A stretch of 64,000 bases of DNA from positions 36,113-100,112 of the forward strand of contig DASYGT010000011.1 in NCBI GenBank assembly GCA_035999365.1, given 5' to 3'. The notes under the pieces were generated by a model that made no database searches, was not told the DNA's origin, and saw only the letters and a program-made list of their open reading frames with translations. The position numbers and the translations under genes are program-made. Positions 28,016 through 37,416 of the stretch are shown here, one piece after another (within the stretch, counting starts at the first letter, position 1; each line of letters starts with the position of its first letter). Origin of the DNA: DASYGT01 sp035999365 (GTDB lineage Bacteria > Actinomycetota > Actinomycetes > Mycobacteriales > Jatrophihabitantaceae).

Positions 28016-28747
28016 TCAGCCCCAGCGCCCCAGCCGCAACGACACCGCAGCCAATGCTGCGGCTCCCGCGGTGGACGTGCGCAGGACTTGATCGCCGAGC
28101 CGGACCGCGACCGCGCCCCCAGCCGTGAACTGCGCCAGCTCGGCGTCACTGACACCGCCCTCCGGACCGACTACCAGCACGAGCGCACCATGCTGCGGCA
28201 GCGGGGTCGCGGCGAGCCGATCGTCCCCCTGCTCGTGCAGCACGAGGATCCGGTCGGTCGCGAACCGCTCTACGAGCTGCCCAGTGGTCATCGGATCGGC
28301 GACGATCGGCACCCGCGGGCGCCTGCTCTGCTTGGCCGCCTCGCGCGCCGAACGTCGCCACCGCTCCAACGCCCGGACGTCGCGCCCGTCGCGCCACTTG
28401 ACCACGGCACGCTCGGCGGTCCAGGGGACGACCTCGTCGACACCGAGTTCGGTCATCAGCTCGACAGCGAGTTCAGCTCGGTCGCCCTTTGCCGGCGCCT
28501 GGGCCACGACCAGGAGCGGGTCGGGCAGTGGCACAGTGCGCCAGTCGCGCACGGCCAGCTCGACGGTCGAGTCCGCTATAGCCAGGACGTCACAGTCGGC
28601 GACGGCACCGAGGCCGTCCGCAACGAGCACCGCCTCACCCACAGCCACACGGCGGACCCGCGCCGCGTGGCGGGCCTCCTCTCCGGTGAGCTGCACGCGT
28701 TCGCCGCGCGGCAGGTGATCGACGAAGAACAGCGGCGGCGTGCTCAC
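28016..28747 (-). CDS. rsmE: 16S rRNA (uracil-1498-N3) methyltransferase
   Basis: 243 residues of the SPOUT family. It methylates U1498 in 16S rRNA. The knot and cofactor site are seen as VVGPEGGVSDAELAQF and RLGDQVLRTSTAG near the C-terminus; the N-terminal PUA-like part starts PLFFVDHLPRG. The GTG start is inside a 14-base tandem repeat that continues towards dnaJ, so the ribosome site is composed of repeat sequence. dnaJ lies upstream, as in mycobacteria. Confidence 0.94.
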   Translation of the reverse strand: MSTPPLFFVDHLPRGERVQLTGEEARHAARVRRVAVGEAVLVADGLGAVADCDVLAIADSTVELAVRDWRTVPLPDPLLVVAQAPAKGDRAELAVELMTELGVDEVVPWTAERAVVKWRDGRDVRALERWRRSAREAAKQSRRPRVPIVADPMTTGQLVERFATDRILVLHEQGDDRLAATPLPQHGALVLVVGPEGGVSDAELAQFTAGGAVAVRLGDQVLRTSTAGAAALAAVSLRLGRWG

Positions 28748-28776
28748 GGCGCGGTGCTCACGGCGCGGTGCTCACG
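28740..28776. repeat. 14-base tandem repeat at the rsmE start
   Basis: The unit GTGCTCACGGCGCG occurs at 28740-28753 and 28754-28767, followed by a nine-base partial copy to 28776. On the rsmE strand each copy contains GTGAGCAC, a duplicate of the rsmE start codon context; the 14-base period puts neighbouring copies out of frame, and an upstream copy read from its GTG meets TGA after five codons. Confidence 0.85.
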
Positions 28777-28793
28777 TCGGCTCACGTCGAGGA

Positions 28794-29933
28794 TCAGCGC
28801 CCGCCAAAAGCGTCGCGCACCTTGCCGAGCAGACCGCCGTTCTTCAGGCTCACGGCGACGTCCTCGTTGCGCATTGCGGCGAGATCGCGCAGCAACTTCT
28901 CCTGCGCGTCGTCGAGCTTCGTCGGCGTGCGGACCTCCACGTGGACGTACAGGTCGCCACGCGCAGAGCTGCGCAGCTTCGGAACGCCACGTCCGCGCAG
29001 CGTCAGCGTCTGGCCGTTCTGCGTCCCGGCGCGGATGTCGAGCTTCTCGTCGCCGTCCAGGGTGCTCAGCACCAGATCGGTGCCGAGGGCGGCAGCTGTC
29101 ATCGGAACGGCGATCGTGCAGTGCAGATCGGCGCCGTCGCGGCTGAATGTGTCGTGCGGCTGCTCGGATATCTCGACATACAGATCACCTGCCGGGCCGC
29201 CGCCGGGCCCGACCTCACCCTGTCCGGACAGCCGGATCCGCATGCCGTGCTCGATGCCGGCCGGTACGTCGACGGTGATCGTGCGCCGAGCGCGCACCCG
29301 CCCTTCTGTGCCACAGGCCGGGCACGGCGAGGTGATCTGCTCCCCCGTCCCCGAGCACGCCGAACACGAGCGGGAGGTCATCACCTGGCCGAGGAAGGAC
29401 CGCTGGACGGACTGGATCTCGCCCGAGCCGCCGCAGGTCTGGCAGGTGCGCGGCGACTTGCCCGGAGCGCAGCCGTTGCCATGGCAGACCTCGCAGATCA
29501 CGGCCGTCTCGACGGCCAGTTCGCGACGCACGCCGAAAGCTGCCTCCTCGAGCGTCAGCGACATCTGTACGAGCGCGTCAGACCCGGGGCGAACCCGGCT
29601 GCGCCGCCCACGGCCGCCGCCCGTCGTGGCGCCACCGAAGAAGGCTTCGAAGACGTCGCCGAAGCCGCCGAAGCCGGAGAACGGACTCCCAGCCGATCCG
29701 GCGCCCTGGGCGAGCGGGTCGCCGCCGAGGTCGACGATGCGGCGCTTCTCGGGGTCGGTGAGCACTTCGTAGGCAGTCGTGACCGCCTTGAAGCGGTCCT
29801 GCGCCTCCGGGTCCGGGTTCACGTCCGGATGCAGCTCACGGGCCAGCTTGCGGTAGGCACGCTTGAGCTCCTCCGGCGTCGCATCCCGGCGAACGCCGAG
29901 CATGCCGTAGTAGTCCCGCGGGCTCTCAGCCAC
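28794..29933 (-). CDS. dnaJ: Chaperone protein DnaJ (DnaJ2-type)
   Basis: 379 residues from GTG 29933. J-domain with HPD motif in ARELHPDVNPD, a Gly-rich region (about 80-105), four zinc-binding CxxC-G-x-G repeats (CEVCHGNG, CQTCGGSG, CSACSGTG, CPACGTEG) and the C-terminal peptide-binding domain. It stimulates DnaK. Encoded directly after hrcA, as with DnaJ2 in mycobacteria; the dnaK operon is not in the window. Confidence 0.96.
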   Translation of the reverse strand: MAESPRDYYGMLGVRRDATPEELKRAYRKLARELHPDVNPDPEAQDRFKAVTTAYEVLTDPEKRRIVDLGGDPLAQGAGSAGSPFSGFGGFGDVFEAFFGGATTGGGRGRRSRVRPGSDALVQMSLTLEEAAFGVRRELAVETAVICEVCHGNGCAPGKSPRTCQTCGGSGEIQSVQRSFLGQVMTSRSCSACSGTGEQITSPCPACGTEGRVRARRTITVDVPAGIEHGMRIRLSGQGEVGPGGGPAGDLYVEISEQPHDTFSRDGADLHCTIAVPMTAAALGTDLVLSTLDGDEKLDIRAGTQNGQTLTLRGRGVPKLRSSARGDLYVHVEVRTPTKLDDAQEKLLRDLAAMRNEDVAVSLKNGGLLGKVRDAFGGR

Positions 29934-30012
29934 GATCCGTCCGATCTGTCCCTGGCACTCGACGGACGCGAGTGCGAAACGCCAGTTTACGAAATCCCGG
30001 TGACCTACCCGG

Positions 30013-31032
30013 TCACCGCTCGCCGAGTAGCTCCCCGACGTAGCGCGCGACGGCAGAGACGCGGGCGATCGTGTGGGCGTAGTCCATCCGGCGCGGCCCC
30101 AGCACCCCCACCGCGCCGAGTGATGCGCCCTTCGCGCCGTACCCGGTCGTGACCACGGACGTGGACATCAGGCCGACATGCTCGTTCTCGTTGCCGATGC
30201 GCACCACGATCTGGCTTGTCGATACCGACTGGTCGAGCAGGCGCAGGAGTACGACCTGCTCCTCGAGCGCCTCGAGCACGGGCCGGATCGCCGGGAAGTC
30301 CAGGGCGTGTTCGGTCAGGTTCGCGGTGCCACCGAGCACGATGCGGTCGCTGTGCTGCTCGACAAGCGTCTCGAGCAGCACCGATGTGAGGGTCGCGAGC
30401 AGCCCGCGCAGCTGCGGCGGCGCCTCGACGGGCAGGTCGGAAACGATCTCCGGCGCCTCGGACAGGTACCGCTCCCGGAGCTTCGCGTTGAGCGTCATGC
30501 GGAGGTCGGCCACCGCGTCGCTGGTGACCGGCGCAGGCAGTTCGACCACGCGCTGTTCGACGCGACCGGTGTCGGTGATGAGCACAAGCATGAGCCGCGA
30601 GGGCGTGAGCTCGACGAGCTCGACATGCCGCACCCGACTGCGTGAGAGCGACGGGTACTGCACGACGGCGACGTTGCGGGTCAGCTGGGCCAACGTCTTC
30701 ACGGCGCGATAGAGCACGTCGTCGAGGTCGACGGCGTCCTCGAGAAAGGTCTTGATGGCCCGCTTCTCGGCAGCCGACAGCGGCTTGAGTTCGGTGAGGC
30801 GATCGACGAACATCCGGTAGCCCGCATCCGTCGGAACTCGGCCGGCACTCGTGTGCGGCTGGGCGATAAGGCCCTCTTCCTCGAGAACGGCCATGTCGTT
30901 GCGGATCGTGGCCGGTGAGACACCCAGGTTGTGCCGATCGGCGAGTGCCTTGCTGCCGACAGGCTCGTTCGTCACGATGAAGTCCTCGACGATCGCGCGC
31001 AGGACCTCGATCTTGCGCTGCTCGAGGCTCAC
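30013..31032 (-). CDS. hrcA: Heat-inducible transcription repressor HrcA
   Basis: 339 residues from GTG 31032, with AGAGGAG upstream. The N-terminal winged helix ([20 protein letters not shown], then [20 protein letters not shown]) and the GAF-like core are intact. HrcA represses groEL/groES-type operons through the CIRCE element. I saw no CIRCE inverted repeat in front of this gene. It is followed by dnaJ after 79 bases. Confidence 0.96.
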   Translation of the reverse strand: MSLEQRKIEVLRAIVEDFIVTNEPVGSKALADRHNLGVSPATIRNDMAVLEEEGLIAQPHTSAGRVPTDAGYRMFVDRLTELKPLSAAEKRAIKTFLEDAVDLDDVLYRAVKTLAQLTRNVAVVQYPSLSRSRVRHVELVELTPSRLMLVLITDTGRVEQRVVELPAPVTSDAVADLRMTLNAKLRERYLSEAPEIVSDLPVEAPPQLRGLLATLTSVLLETLVEQHSDRIVLGGTANLTEHALDFPAIRPVLEALEEQVVLLRLLDQSVSTSQIVVRIGNENEHVGLMSTSVVTTGYGAKGASLGAVGVLGPRRMDYAHTIARVSAVARYVGELLGER

Positions 31033-31069
31033 CGCTGCTCCTCTGAAGATCTCGTCGGGCTAGGGCACC

Positions 31070-31075
31070 AGTTTA
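31070..31075 (-). promoter_or_regulatory. Possible -10 element of hrcA-dnaJ
   Basis: On the complement strand TAAACT lies about 38 bases before the hrcA start, which would give a 5' leader of about 30 bases. No convincing -35 box is visible at 16-18 bases upstream (best TTCGGA at 15). Confidence 0.3.
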
Positions 31076-31173
31076 GGCCGCGTCACACCTTCCGAAGCAC
31101 GGCGCAGGCGTGTCTGCACGCTAGGGTCGACTCCAGTCGGCTCTTGGGGCGCAGGGAACGACGGGGGAAGTTC

Positions 31174-31491
31174 GTGATCTTCAAGGCGGTGCAGGACGGT
31201 CGTCCGTACCCCGATCACGGCCTGTCCCCACGCGACTGGGCCAACGTGGCTCCGCGAACGCTGCGCCTCGACGTTCTGACCACCACCAAGCGCGAACTGG
31301 CCCTCGATCACCTGCTGGACGAGGACTCCACGTTCTACGGCGACCTCTTCCCGCACGCGGTGCAGTGGCGCGGCGAGATCTACTTGGAGGACGGCGTCCA
31401 TCGCGCCCTGCGGGCGGCGCTGCAGAATCGGCACACCATGCACGTGCGGGTGCTCGATCTGGACGCGCTGCGGCCTGACTCAGCCGAGTAG
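31174..31491 (+). CDS. Conserved actinobacterial protein (Rv2375-like), possible ParB/Srx-like fold
   Basis: 105 residues. GTG 31174 is preceded by GGGGGAAG; an open frame upstream overlaps hrcA and is ignored. The protein contains LDVLTTTKRELALDHLL, then FPHAVQWRGEIYLEDGVHRA, and ends VRVLDLDAL. M. tuberculosis has a related gene right after hrcA (Rv2375). Some databases label such proteins as VapB-like antitoxins, but no toxin gene lies beside it. The D-G-x-H-R followed by a helix and strand recalls the ParB/sulfiredoxin fold; that is my inference. The last 12 bases overlap hemW, which converges. Confidence 0.7.
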   Translation: MIFKAVQDGRPYPDHGLSPRDWANVAPRTLRLDVLTTTKRELALDHLLDEDSTFYGDLFPHAVQWRGEIYLEDGVHRALRAALQNRHTMHVRVLDLDALRPDSAE

Positions 31492-32718
31492 CTCGCGCAC
31501 CACAGAATCGGCGAGCAGTCGGCCGCGCTGGGTCAGCGCCACCCGGCCCGCGACCATGGCTTCATGATCGGTCAGGCCCCACGAGGTGAGCTGCGGGAGC
31601 AGCTGCGCGGCCGAGTCCGGCAGTTCGGCGAGCGCCATCCCCTCGCGCAGCCGGATGCCGAGCATGACCCGCTCGGTCAGCCGCGCCTGCTCGTCCAGGA
31701 ACTCGCGACCCGCTGCGGGGCTCTCGCCCGCGTCGAGCATCGCGGCGTAGCGGGCCGGGTGCTTCACATTCCACCAGCGCACGCCGGACACGTGGCTGTG
31801 CGCGCCGGGGCCCAGGCCCCACCAGTTCGCATCGGTCCAGTACAGCTCGTTGTGGCGGCAGCGCGCGGCATCCGATCGTGCCCAGTTGGACACCTCGTAC
31901 CACTCGAAGCCCGCCGCCGACAGCGTGTCGTCGGCCATCACATAGCGATCGGCGAGGACGTCGTCGTCAGGGGGTGGGACCACTCCCTGCGCAACCTGCC
32001 GCGCCAGCGGCGTCCCCTCCTCCACGACAAGGGCGTACGCACTGACGTGATCGACCCGGGCGGCTACGGCCGCGTCCAGCGATGTCTGCCAGTCTTCGTC
32101 GCTCTCGTACGGCGCCCCGTAGATCAGGTCGAGGTTGATGTGTTCGAACCCGGCCGCCCGAGCCTCGGCGACAGCCTGCTCGGGTCGCCCCGGCGCGTGC
32201 TGCCGATCGAGCACCTCGAGCACGCGCGGCACCGCCGACTGCATGCCTATCGATACGCGGGTGAAGCCGGCATCCAGCAATTTCGTGAAGTAGGCGAGTG
32301 TCACCGTCTCCGGGTTCGCCTCGGTCGTGATCTCGATGTCGTCGGCGAGGCCGAACCGGTCCGCTATCTCGCGGATGATCAACCCGAGGTGCTCGGCAGG
32401 CAACAGTGTGGGTGTTCCGCCACCGAAGAAGATCGTCGACACCGGCGGTATCCGGTCGCCGAGCGTACCGCCGGCACCGAGAACGGATGCCGCCAGCGCG
32501 ACTTCCCGCAGCACCGTGTCGGCGTAGGAGCCGTGGCTGGCGCCAGGTCCCAGTTCGCTCGCCGTGTAGGTATTGAAATCGCAGTACCCGCAGCGCGTCT
32601 GGCAGAACGGAATGTGAACGTAGACGCCGAAGGGGACGCCGCTGGCCGCACCGAGCGTCTCGGCGGGCAACCGGCCGTCGCGCGGCGCCGGTTCACCGTG
32701 GGGCAACGCGGCAGGCAC
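31480..32718 (-). CDS. hemW: Radical SAM heme chaperone HemW
   Basis: 412 residues from GTG 32718. The radical SAM cluster CxxxCxxC is at Cys39, Cys43, Cys46 (FCQTRCGYCDFNT), preceded by GVYVHIPF; the GGGTPTLL and the HemN C-terminal domain follow. HemW transfers haem to apo-proteins; older annotations call it coproporphyrinogen oxidase (HemN-like). It is 14 bases downstream of the barstar gene and overlaps the convergent Rv2375-like gene at its 3' end. Confidence 0.94.
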   Translation of the reverse strand: MPAALPHGEPAPRDGRLPAETLGAASGVPFGVYVHIPFCQTRCGYCDFNTYTASELGPGASHGSYADTVLREVALAASVLGAGGTLGDRIPPVSTIFFGGGTPTLLPAEHLGLIIREIADRFGLADDIEITTEANPETVTLAYFTKLLDAGFTRVSIGMQSAVPRVLEVLDRQHAPGRPEQAVAEARAAGFEHINLDLIYGAPYESDEDWQTSLDAAVAARVDHVSAYALVVEEGTPLARQVAQGVVPPPDDDVLADRYVMADDTLSAAGFEWYEVSNWARSDAARCRHNELYWTDANWWGLGPGAHSHVSGVRWWNVKHPARYAAMLDAGESPAAGREFLDEQARLTERVMLGIRLREGMALAELPDSAAQLLPQLTSWGLTDHEAMVAGRVALTQRGRLLADSVVRELLG

Positions 32719-32732
32719 GGCTCAAGTGTGCG

Positions 32733-33005
32733 TCATGGTGGTCGCGGAGCGGTGTCGGCTCGCAGTGGGTGCGGTGAGACGGCACTTTCGGCCACCGCGC
32801 GGCGCAGCACGCCGAGCAGGGCCACGCGGTCGCGATGCGGGAGCCCGTCCAGATCCGGCACGGCGATGTCGACCGGGCCTTCGGGTAACCACGACAGGTC
32901 GCGCAGCACATCGGCGAGGCCGTCCAGGTTGGGGGCCGCCCACGACGGTGCAGCCACCTGGCGGTAGATGTCGCTGATCACCGCGCGCGCCGCCGCGCCG
33001 CTCAC
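32733..33005 (-). CDS. Barstar family ribonuclease inhibitor
   Basis: 90 residues. The inhibitory helix is recognisable as PNLDGLADVLRDL, with Asp28 and Asp32 matching the two key aspartates of barstar (its Asp35 and Asp39), which plug the active site of barnase-type enzymes. Then follow a strand (PVDIAVPDLDG) and a helix (RDRVALLGVLRRAVAES). Its ATG overlaps the stop of the ribonuclease gene (ATGA), so toxin and inhibitor are made together. The inhibitor stays in the cytoplasm and protects the producer. Confidence 0.85.
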   Translation of the reverse strand: MSGAAARAVISDIYRQVAAPSWAAPNLDGLADVLRDLSWLPEGPVDIAVPDLDGLPHRDRVALLGVLRRAVAESAVSPHPLRADTAPRPP

Positions 33006-33412
33006 CGAGTCACGTCCACTCGCACGAACGACGAATAGTGATCGGCCGTGTAGTAGAACTCGCCGTCGCGGCCGGTGATGATCCGACGGGCTCCGCGGGT
33101 GGCCGATCCGGGCGTCACCACCGTGTATTCGTGGTAGTAGCCGTGGGCTTCGGCGGGCAGCAGGTGTTCGTTGTTGTCGAACACCACGCCGTCGCTACGC
33201 GGATAGGGGAACGGACCGCCGCGCTCGATCAACCGCACGGTGTCGGCAGCCTGTGGCGGCAAGGACGACAGAGCCGCAGCGCTGCGGGTCGACACGGCCG
33301 GCGGCCGGGAGTGATGCGTGGAGTCAGCAGCGCGGACGCCGTAACCGATGCCGAGGGCGGCGACCAGGACGCCCAGCGCCAGCAGCGGGCGGCGGATGCG
33401 TCGGCGGGGCAC
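33002..33412 (-). CDS. Secreted guanyl-specific ribonuclease, RNase Sa-like
   Basis: 136 residues from GTG 33412. Residues 9-29 are a signal peptide or membrane anchor. The rest closely follows streptomycete RNase Sa: LPPQAADTVRLI, GPFPYPRSDGVVFDN, GYYHEYTVVTPG, RGARRIITG and YYTADHYSSF. Catalytic residues match Glu95, Arg110 and His125. The two cysteines that form the disulfide in RNase Sa are missing. It cuts single-stranded RNA after G. The coupled barstar gene downstream supports the identity. Confidence 0.9.
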   Translation of the reverse strand: MPRRRIRRPLLALGVLVAALGIGYGVRAADSTHHSRPPAVSTRSAAALSSLPPQAADTVRLIERGGPFPYPRSDGVVFDNNEHLLPAEAHGYYHEYTVVTPGSATRGARRIITGRDGEFYYTADHYSSFVRVDVTR

Positions 33413-33461
33413 GACCAGGGACTCTATGCGGGCTCATGAGGGTGCGTGCTTCGATCATCGG

Positions 33462-34205
33462 ATGAGCGAATCGATGACGGCCTCTACCGTCCACCTCCCC
33501 GGTTACGCCGGCGACGATGTCGAGGCCTACCTCGCGCGGCCCGAGGGCGTCCAACGGCGCGGCGGCGTCGTGGTGATTCACCACATGCCGGGCTATGACC
33601 GCGGAACGAAGGAGATGGTGCGGCGTTTCGCCGTGCTCGGCTACGACGCGATCTGCCCCAACCTGTACTGGCGAGAGGCCCCGGGCGCTGCTCCCGACGA
33701 TGCGGCCGCGGTGGCGCGCGCAAACGGCGGCGTTCCGGACGAGCAGCTGGTCGCAGACGTGGGTGGAGCCGCGGCCTACCTGCGGTCGCTTCCGACGTCC
33801 AACGGCAAGGTCGGCGTGATCGGGCACTGTTCCGGTGGGCGCCAGGCTGTACTGGCCGCCTGCCAGCTCGATCTCGATGCCGCCGTCGACTGCTACGGCG
33901 CGTACGTCACGGGCACCCCGCCCGCCGATTGGCCGCTCAAGATCACGAACGTTGTCGACCATCTTCCGGCACTCGGGTGCCCGCTGCTCGGACTGTTCGG
34001 CAAGCAAGACAGCTATCCCAGCCCGGAGCAGGTCGACGAGCTCGAACGGATCCTCCTCGACAGCGGCAAGAGCTTCGAGCGGCACGACTACGACGACGCG
34101 GCGCACGCGTTCTTCGCGGTGGACCGACCGTCCTATCGCCCCGTCGCAGCGATCGACGGCTGGGAGCGCATCGCGGCGTTCTACGCAGCACACCTCGGAG
34201 GCTGA
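33462..34205 (+). CDS. Dienelactone hydrolase family protein
   Basis: 247 residues from ATG 33462; ATG 33474 is an alternative. Alpha/beta hydrolase with a cysteine nucleophile in VGVIGHCSGGRQAV (Cys123), typical of dienelactone hydrolases, which open lactone rings in chloroaromatic breakdown but also have other substrates. Asp and His of the triad are suggested by FGKQDSYPSPEQ and DDAAHAFF. First of three closely spaced rightward genes (next begins one base after its stop). Confidence 0.85.
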   Translation: MSESMTASTVHLPGYAGDDVEAYLARPEGVQRRGGVVVIHHMPGYDRGTKEMVRRFAVLGYDAICPNLYWREAPGAAPDDAAAVARANGGVPDEQLVADVGGAAAYLRSLPTSNGKVGVIGHCSGGRQAVLAACQLDLDAAVDCYGAYVTGTPPADWPLKITNVVDHLPALGCPLLGLFGKQDSYPSPEQVDELERILLDSGKSFERHDYDDAAHAFFAVDRPSYRPVAAIDGWERIAAFYAAHLGG

Positions 34206-34206
34206 C

Positions 34207-34485
34207 ATGTGCACCTACGCGACCATGCACGCCGACATCGACGGCAGCGCCAAGGGTCCCGGCGGCACGTGGCAGCACGTCACCGACGCGACGGTGTACT
34301 TCGACCACCCGGTGCACGCACTCCACGAGCACACACTGAACATCGACCTGGCCGACCCGTCCCGCGGACCGTCGAACCGAATAGCGCTCGAGTTGAGCGC
34401 GACCTCGGCACGCCAGCTCGTCGCGGCTATCAATGACGCGCTGGCGGCAGTGCCCACCGCGTTGCGCGAGGATGCCTCCGCCTAA
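34207..34485 (+). CDS. DUF6295-like small protein
   Basis: 92 residues beginning MCTYATMHADIDGSAKGPGG, followed by VYFDHPVHALHEHTLNIDLA and a C-terminal helix. I recognise the type as a small actinobacterial family (DUF6295, recalled without a search) with no known role; the clustered histidines may bind metal. The ATG is one base after the dienelactone hydrolase stop, and a quinone oxidoreductase-like gene follows nine bases later, so it is likely co-expressed with both. Confidence 0.7.
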   Translation: MCTYATMHADIDGSAKGPGGTWQHVTDATVYFDHPVHALHEHTLNIDLADPSRGPSNRIALELSATSARQLVAAINDALAAVPTALREDASA

Positions 34486-34494
34486 GGTCGCACC

Positions 34495-35463
34495 ATGCGC
34501 GCCGTCTACGCCGAGTCCATCAATCCGCACGATCCCCTGGCCGGCCTGCGGATCGGCGAACGGCCGGATCCCGAGCCGCCACCAGGGTGGACGCGGGTCA
34601 AGGTGACGGCAGCCAGCCTGAACCACCACGACCTGTGGACGCTGCGCGGTGTCGGCATCACAGCCGAACAGCTGCCGATGATCCTCGGCTGCGACGCCGC
34701 GGGGATCGACGAGTCGACCGGCGCCGAGGTCGTCGTCCACTCGGTGATCAACGCGCCGGGCTGGACGGGCGACGACACGCTCGATCCACGCCGCACCTTG
34801 CTGTCGGAGAAGTATCAAGGCTCACTCGCCGAATACGTGGTCGTACCGTCGGGCAACGTCGTGCCGAAGCCGGCCGAGCTGTCCTTCGCCGAGGCGGCCT
34901 GCCTGTCCACCGCGTGGCTGACGGCCTATCGCATGCTGTTCGTCAACGCCGAGCTACGGCCTGGACAGACCGTGCTCGTGCAAGGGGCGACTGGTGGTGT
35001 GGCATCGGCCTGCATCACCCTGGCAAGGGCGGCCGGCCTTCGCGTGTTCGCGACCGCGCGCACAGCGGACAAGCAGCAGACGGCACTCGATCTCGGAGCG
35101 CACGAGGCGTTCGAATCAGGCGCCCGCCTCCCCGAGCGCGTCGATGCCGTGATGGAGACGATCGGTGACGCGACGTGGGGGCATTCGCTGCGATCGCTGC
35201 GTCCGGGCGGGAGGGTGGTCATCTCCGGGGCAACGTCCGGCCCGAATCCACCCGCAGACCTGAGCCGAATCTTCTTCTTGCAACTGCAGGTCGTCGGTTC
35301 GACGATGGGGACGAAAGCCGAACTGGGCGAACTGATCGCGTTCATGCACGCCACCGGGGTCCGGCCGCACATCGATCGAGTCCTGCCCCTGGAGGCTGCT
35401 GCCGACGGGCTCGCGGCGATGGCTGCCGGCGATCTCGTCGGCAAGATCGTTCTGGAGGTATGA
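34495..35463 (+). CDS. Zinc-binding dehydrogenase superfamily / quinone oxidoreductase
   Basis: 322 residues of the MDR superfamily. The NADP-binding segment is VLVQGATGGVASACITLARA then LRVFATARTADK; substrate-side motif LNHHDLWTLRG and GCDAAG. The cysteine cluster of the structural zinc lobe is absent, as in quinone oxidoreductases. Last gene of a rightward trio; converges on lepA with a nine-base gap. Confidence 0.87.
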   Translation: MRAVYAESINPHDPLAGLRIGERPDPEPPPGWTRVKVTAASLNHHDLWTLRGVGITAEQLPMILGCDAAGIDESTGAEVVVHSVINAPGWTGDDTLDPRRTLLSEKYQGSLAEYVVVPSGNVVPKPAELSFAEAACLSTAWLTAYRMLFVNAELRPGQTVLVQGATGGVASACITLARAAGLRVFATARTADKQQTALDLGAHEAFESGARLPERVDAVMETIGDATWGHSLRSLRPGGRVVISGATSGPNPPADLSRIFFLQLQVVGSTMGTKAELGELIAFMHATGVRPHIDRVLPLEAAADGLAAMAAGDLVGKIVLEV

Positions 35464-35472
35464 CGCAGCTCG

Positions 35473-37332
35473 CTACTTCTTGGCGGCGTCGGCCGAGTCG
35501 CCCGTCGACAGCGCGGCGATGAAAGCCTCCTGCGGAACTTCCACGCGGCCGACCATCTTCATCCGCTTCTTGCCTTCCTTCTGCTTCTCGAGCAACTTGC
35601 GCTTTCGTGTGATGTCGCCGCCGTAGCACTTCGCGAGGACGTCCTTGCGGATCGCCCGGATGCTCTCGCGGGCGATCACGCGGGCGCCGATCGCGGCCTG
35701 GATGGGCACCTCGAACTGTTGTCGCGGGATCAGCTTGCGCAGCTTGGCAGTCATCGACGTGCCGTATGCATAGGCCTTGTCCTTGTGGACGATCGCCGAG
35801 AATGCATCAACGGGCTCGCCCTGCAGCAGGATGTCGACCTTGACGAGGTCGGCGGGCTGCTCGCCCGACATCTCGTAGTCCAGGCTGGCGTAGCCGCGCG
35901 TGCGTGACTTCAGCTGATCGAAGAAATCGAAGATGATCTCGCCGAGCGGCAGCGTGTAACGCAGCTCCACGCGGGTCTCGGAGAGGTAGTCGATTCCGCC
36001 GAGGGTGCCGCGCCGCTCCTGGCACAGCTCCATGATCGCGCCGATGTACTCACTCGGCGTGATGATCATCGCCTTTGCGACGGGCTCGAACACCGACGAG
36101 ATCTTCTTGCCCGTCGGCCAGTCGGAGGGGTTTGTCACGACGAGTTCGGTGCCGTCGTCGAGTTCGACACGGTAGACGACGTTGGGCGCGGTCGAGATGA
36201 GCGCGAGGTCGAATTCGCGTTCCAGCCGGTCGCGGGTGATTTCCAGATGCAGCAGTCCGAGGAAACCGCAACGGAAACCGAAGCCGAGGGCCGCGGACGA
36301 TTCCGGCTCGTACACGAGCGCCGCATCGTTCAGCCGTAGCCGATCGAGGGCGTCGCGCAGGATCGGGAAGTCCGAGCCGTCGATCGGATACAGGCCGGAG
36401 TACACCATCGGCCGGGGATCGCGGTATCCGCCGAGGGATTGCGTCGCAGGCTTCGCGGCGTCGGTGACCGTGTCGCCGACACGCGATTGACGCACGTCCT
36501 TGACGCCGGTGATCAGGTAACCGACCTCGCCGACTCCGAGCCCGTCGGTCGGCCTCGGCTCGGGTGAGATGACGCCGATCTCGAGGAGTTCGTGGGTGGC
36601 GCCCGTCGACATCATCTTGATCCGTTCACGGGGGGTGAACTGGCCGTCGATCACCCGGATGTAGGTGATGACGCCGCGGTAGATGTCGTACACCGAGTCG
36701 AAGATCATCGCCCGTGGCGCAGCGTCGGCCTCTCCGACGGGCGCAGGCACCGTGCGGCAGATCTCGTCGAGCAGGGCGCCGACGCCGATGCCGGTCTTCG
36801 CGCTGACCCGCAGTACGTCCCCCGGTTCGCACCCGATGATGTGGGCGATCTCTGCGGCGTAGAGATCGGGCTGGGCGGCCGGCAGGTCGATCTTGTTCAG
36901 CACCGGGATGACGTGCAGGTCGTTCTCCAGTGCCAGGTAGAGGTTGGCGAGGGTCTGCGCTTCGATCCCTTGCGCGGCGTCGACGAGCAGCACTGCCCCC
37001 TCGCAGGCGGCCAGGCTCCGGCTGACCTCGTAGGTGAAGTCGACGTGGCCAGGCGTGTCGATCATGTTCACGGTGTAGTCGGTGCCGTCGGCAGTCCACG
37101 GCATCCGCACGTTCTGGGCTTTGATCGTGATGCCACGCTCGCGCTCGATGTCCATGCGGTCGAGGTACTGCGCGCGCATCAGCCGCGGATCGACGACGCC
37201 AGTCAACTGCAGCATCCGGTCGGCCAGCGTCGACTTGCCGTGGTCGATGTGGGCGATGATGCAGAAGTTGCGGATGAAGGCGGGGTCGGTGCGGCCGGCT
37301 GCAGTGAGCGGAGCGGTCACGATCTCTCTCAT
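35473..37332 (-). CDS. lepA: Elongation factor 4 (LepA)
   Basis: 619 residues from ATG 37332 (the frame is open further upstream, but conservation begins here). Ribosomal GTPase that helps back-translocation and 30S assembly. G1 is AHIDHGKS (27-34), G3 DTPGHVDF, G4 NKIDLP; the C-terminal LepA-specific domain ([20 protein letters not shown]) is intact. Upstream on the other strand are a small conserved gene and rpsT, as in mycobacteria. Confidence 0.97.
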   Translation of the reverse strand: MREIVTAPLTAAGRTDPAFIRNFCIIAHIDHGKSTLADRMLQLTGVVDPRLMRAQYLDRMDIERERGITIKAQNVRMPWTADGTDYTVNMIDTPGHVDFTYEVSRSLAACEGAVLLVDAAQGIEAQTLANLYLALENDLHVIPVLNKIDLPAAQPDLYAAEIAHIIGCEPGDVLRVSAKTGIGVGALLDEICRTVPAPVGEADAAPRAMIFDSVYDIYRGVITYIRVIDGQFTPRERIKMMSTGATHELLEIGVISPEPRPTDGLGVGEVGYLITGVKDVRQSRVGDTVTDAAKPATQSLGGYRDPRPMVYSGLYPIDGSDFPILRDALDRLRLNDAALVYEPESSAALGFGFRCGFLGLLHLEITRDRLEREFDLALISTAPNVVYRVELDDGTELVVTNPSDWPTGKKISSVFEPVAKAMIITPSEYIGAIMELCQERRGTLGGIDYLSETRVELRYTLPLGEIIFDFFDQLKSRTRGYASLDYEMSGEQPADLVKVDILLQGEPVDAFSAIVHKDKAYAYGTSMTAKLRKLIPRQQFEVPIQAAIGARVIARESIRAIRKDVLAKCYGGDITRKRKLLEKQKEGKKRMKMVGRVEVPQEAFIAALSTGDSADAAKK

Positions 37333-37416
37333 GGTCGGGGTTGCCGGACTCCATGGTCGCACGCGGCCGCCAACCCCCCTGCCGAGCCGCGCTGCCGCTC
37401 CGGAAGGATGAGGCCC

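Noticed and set aside
31033..31173. CIRCE operator upstream of hrcA
   Set aside because: No TTAGCACTC-type inverted repeat is present in the interval.
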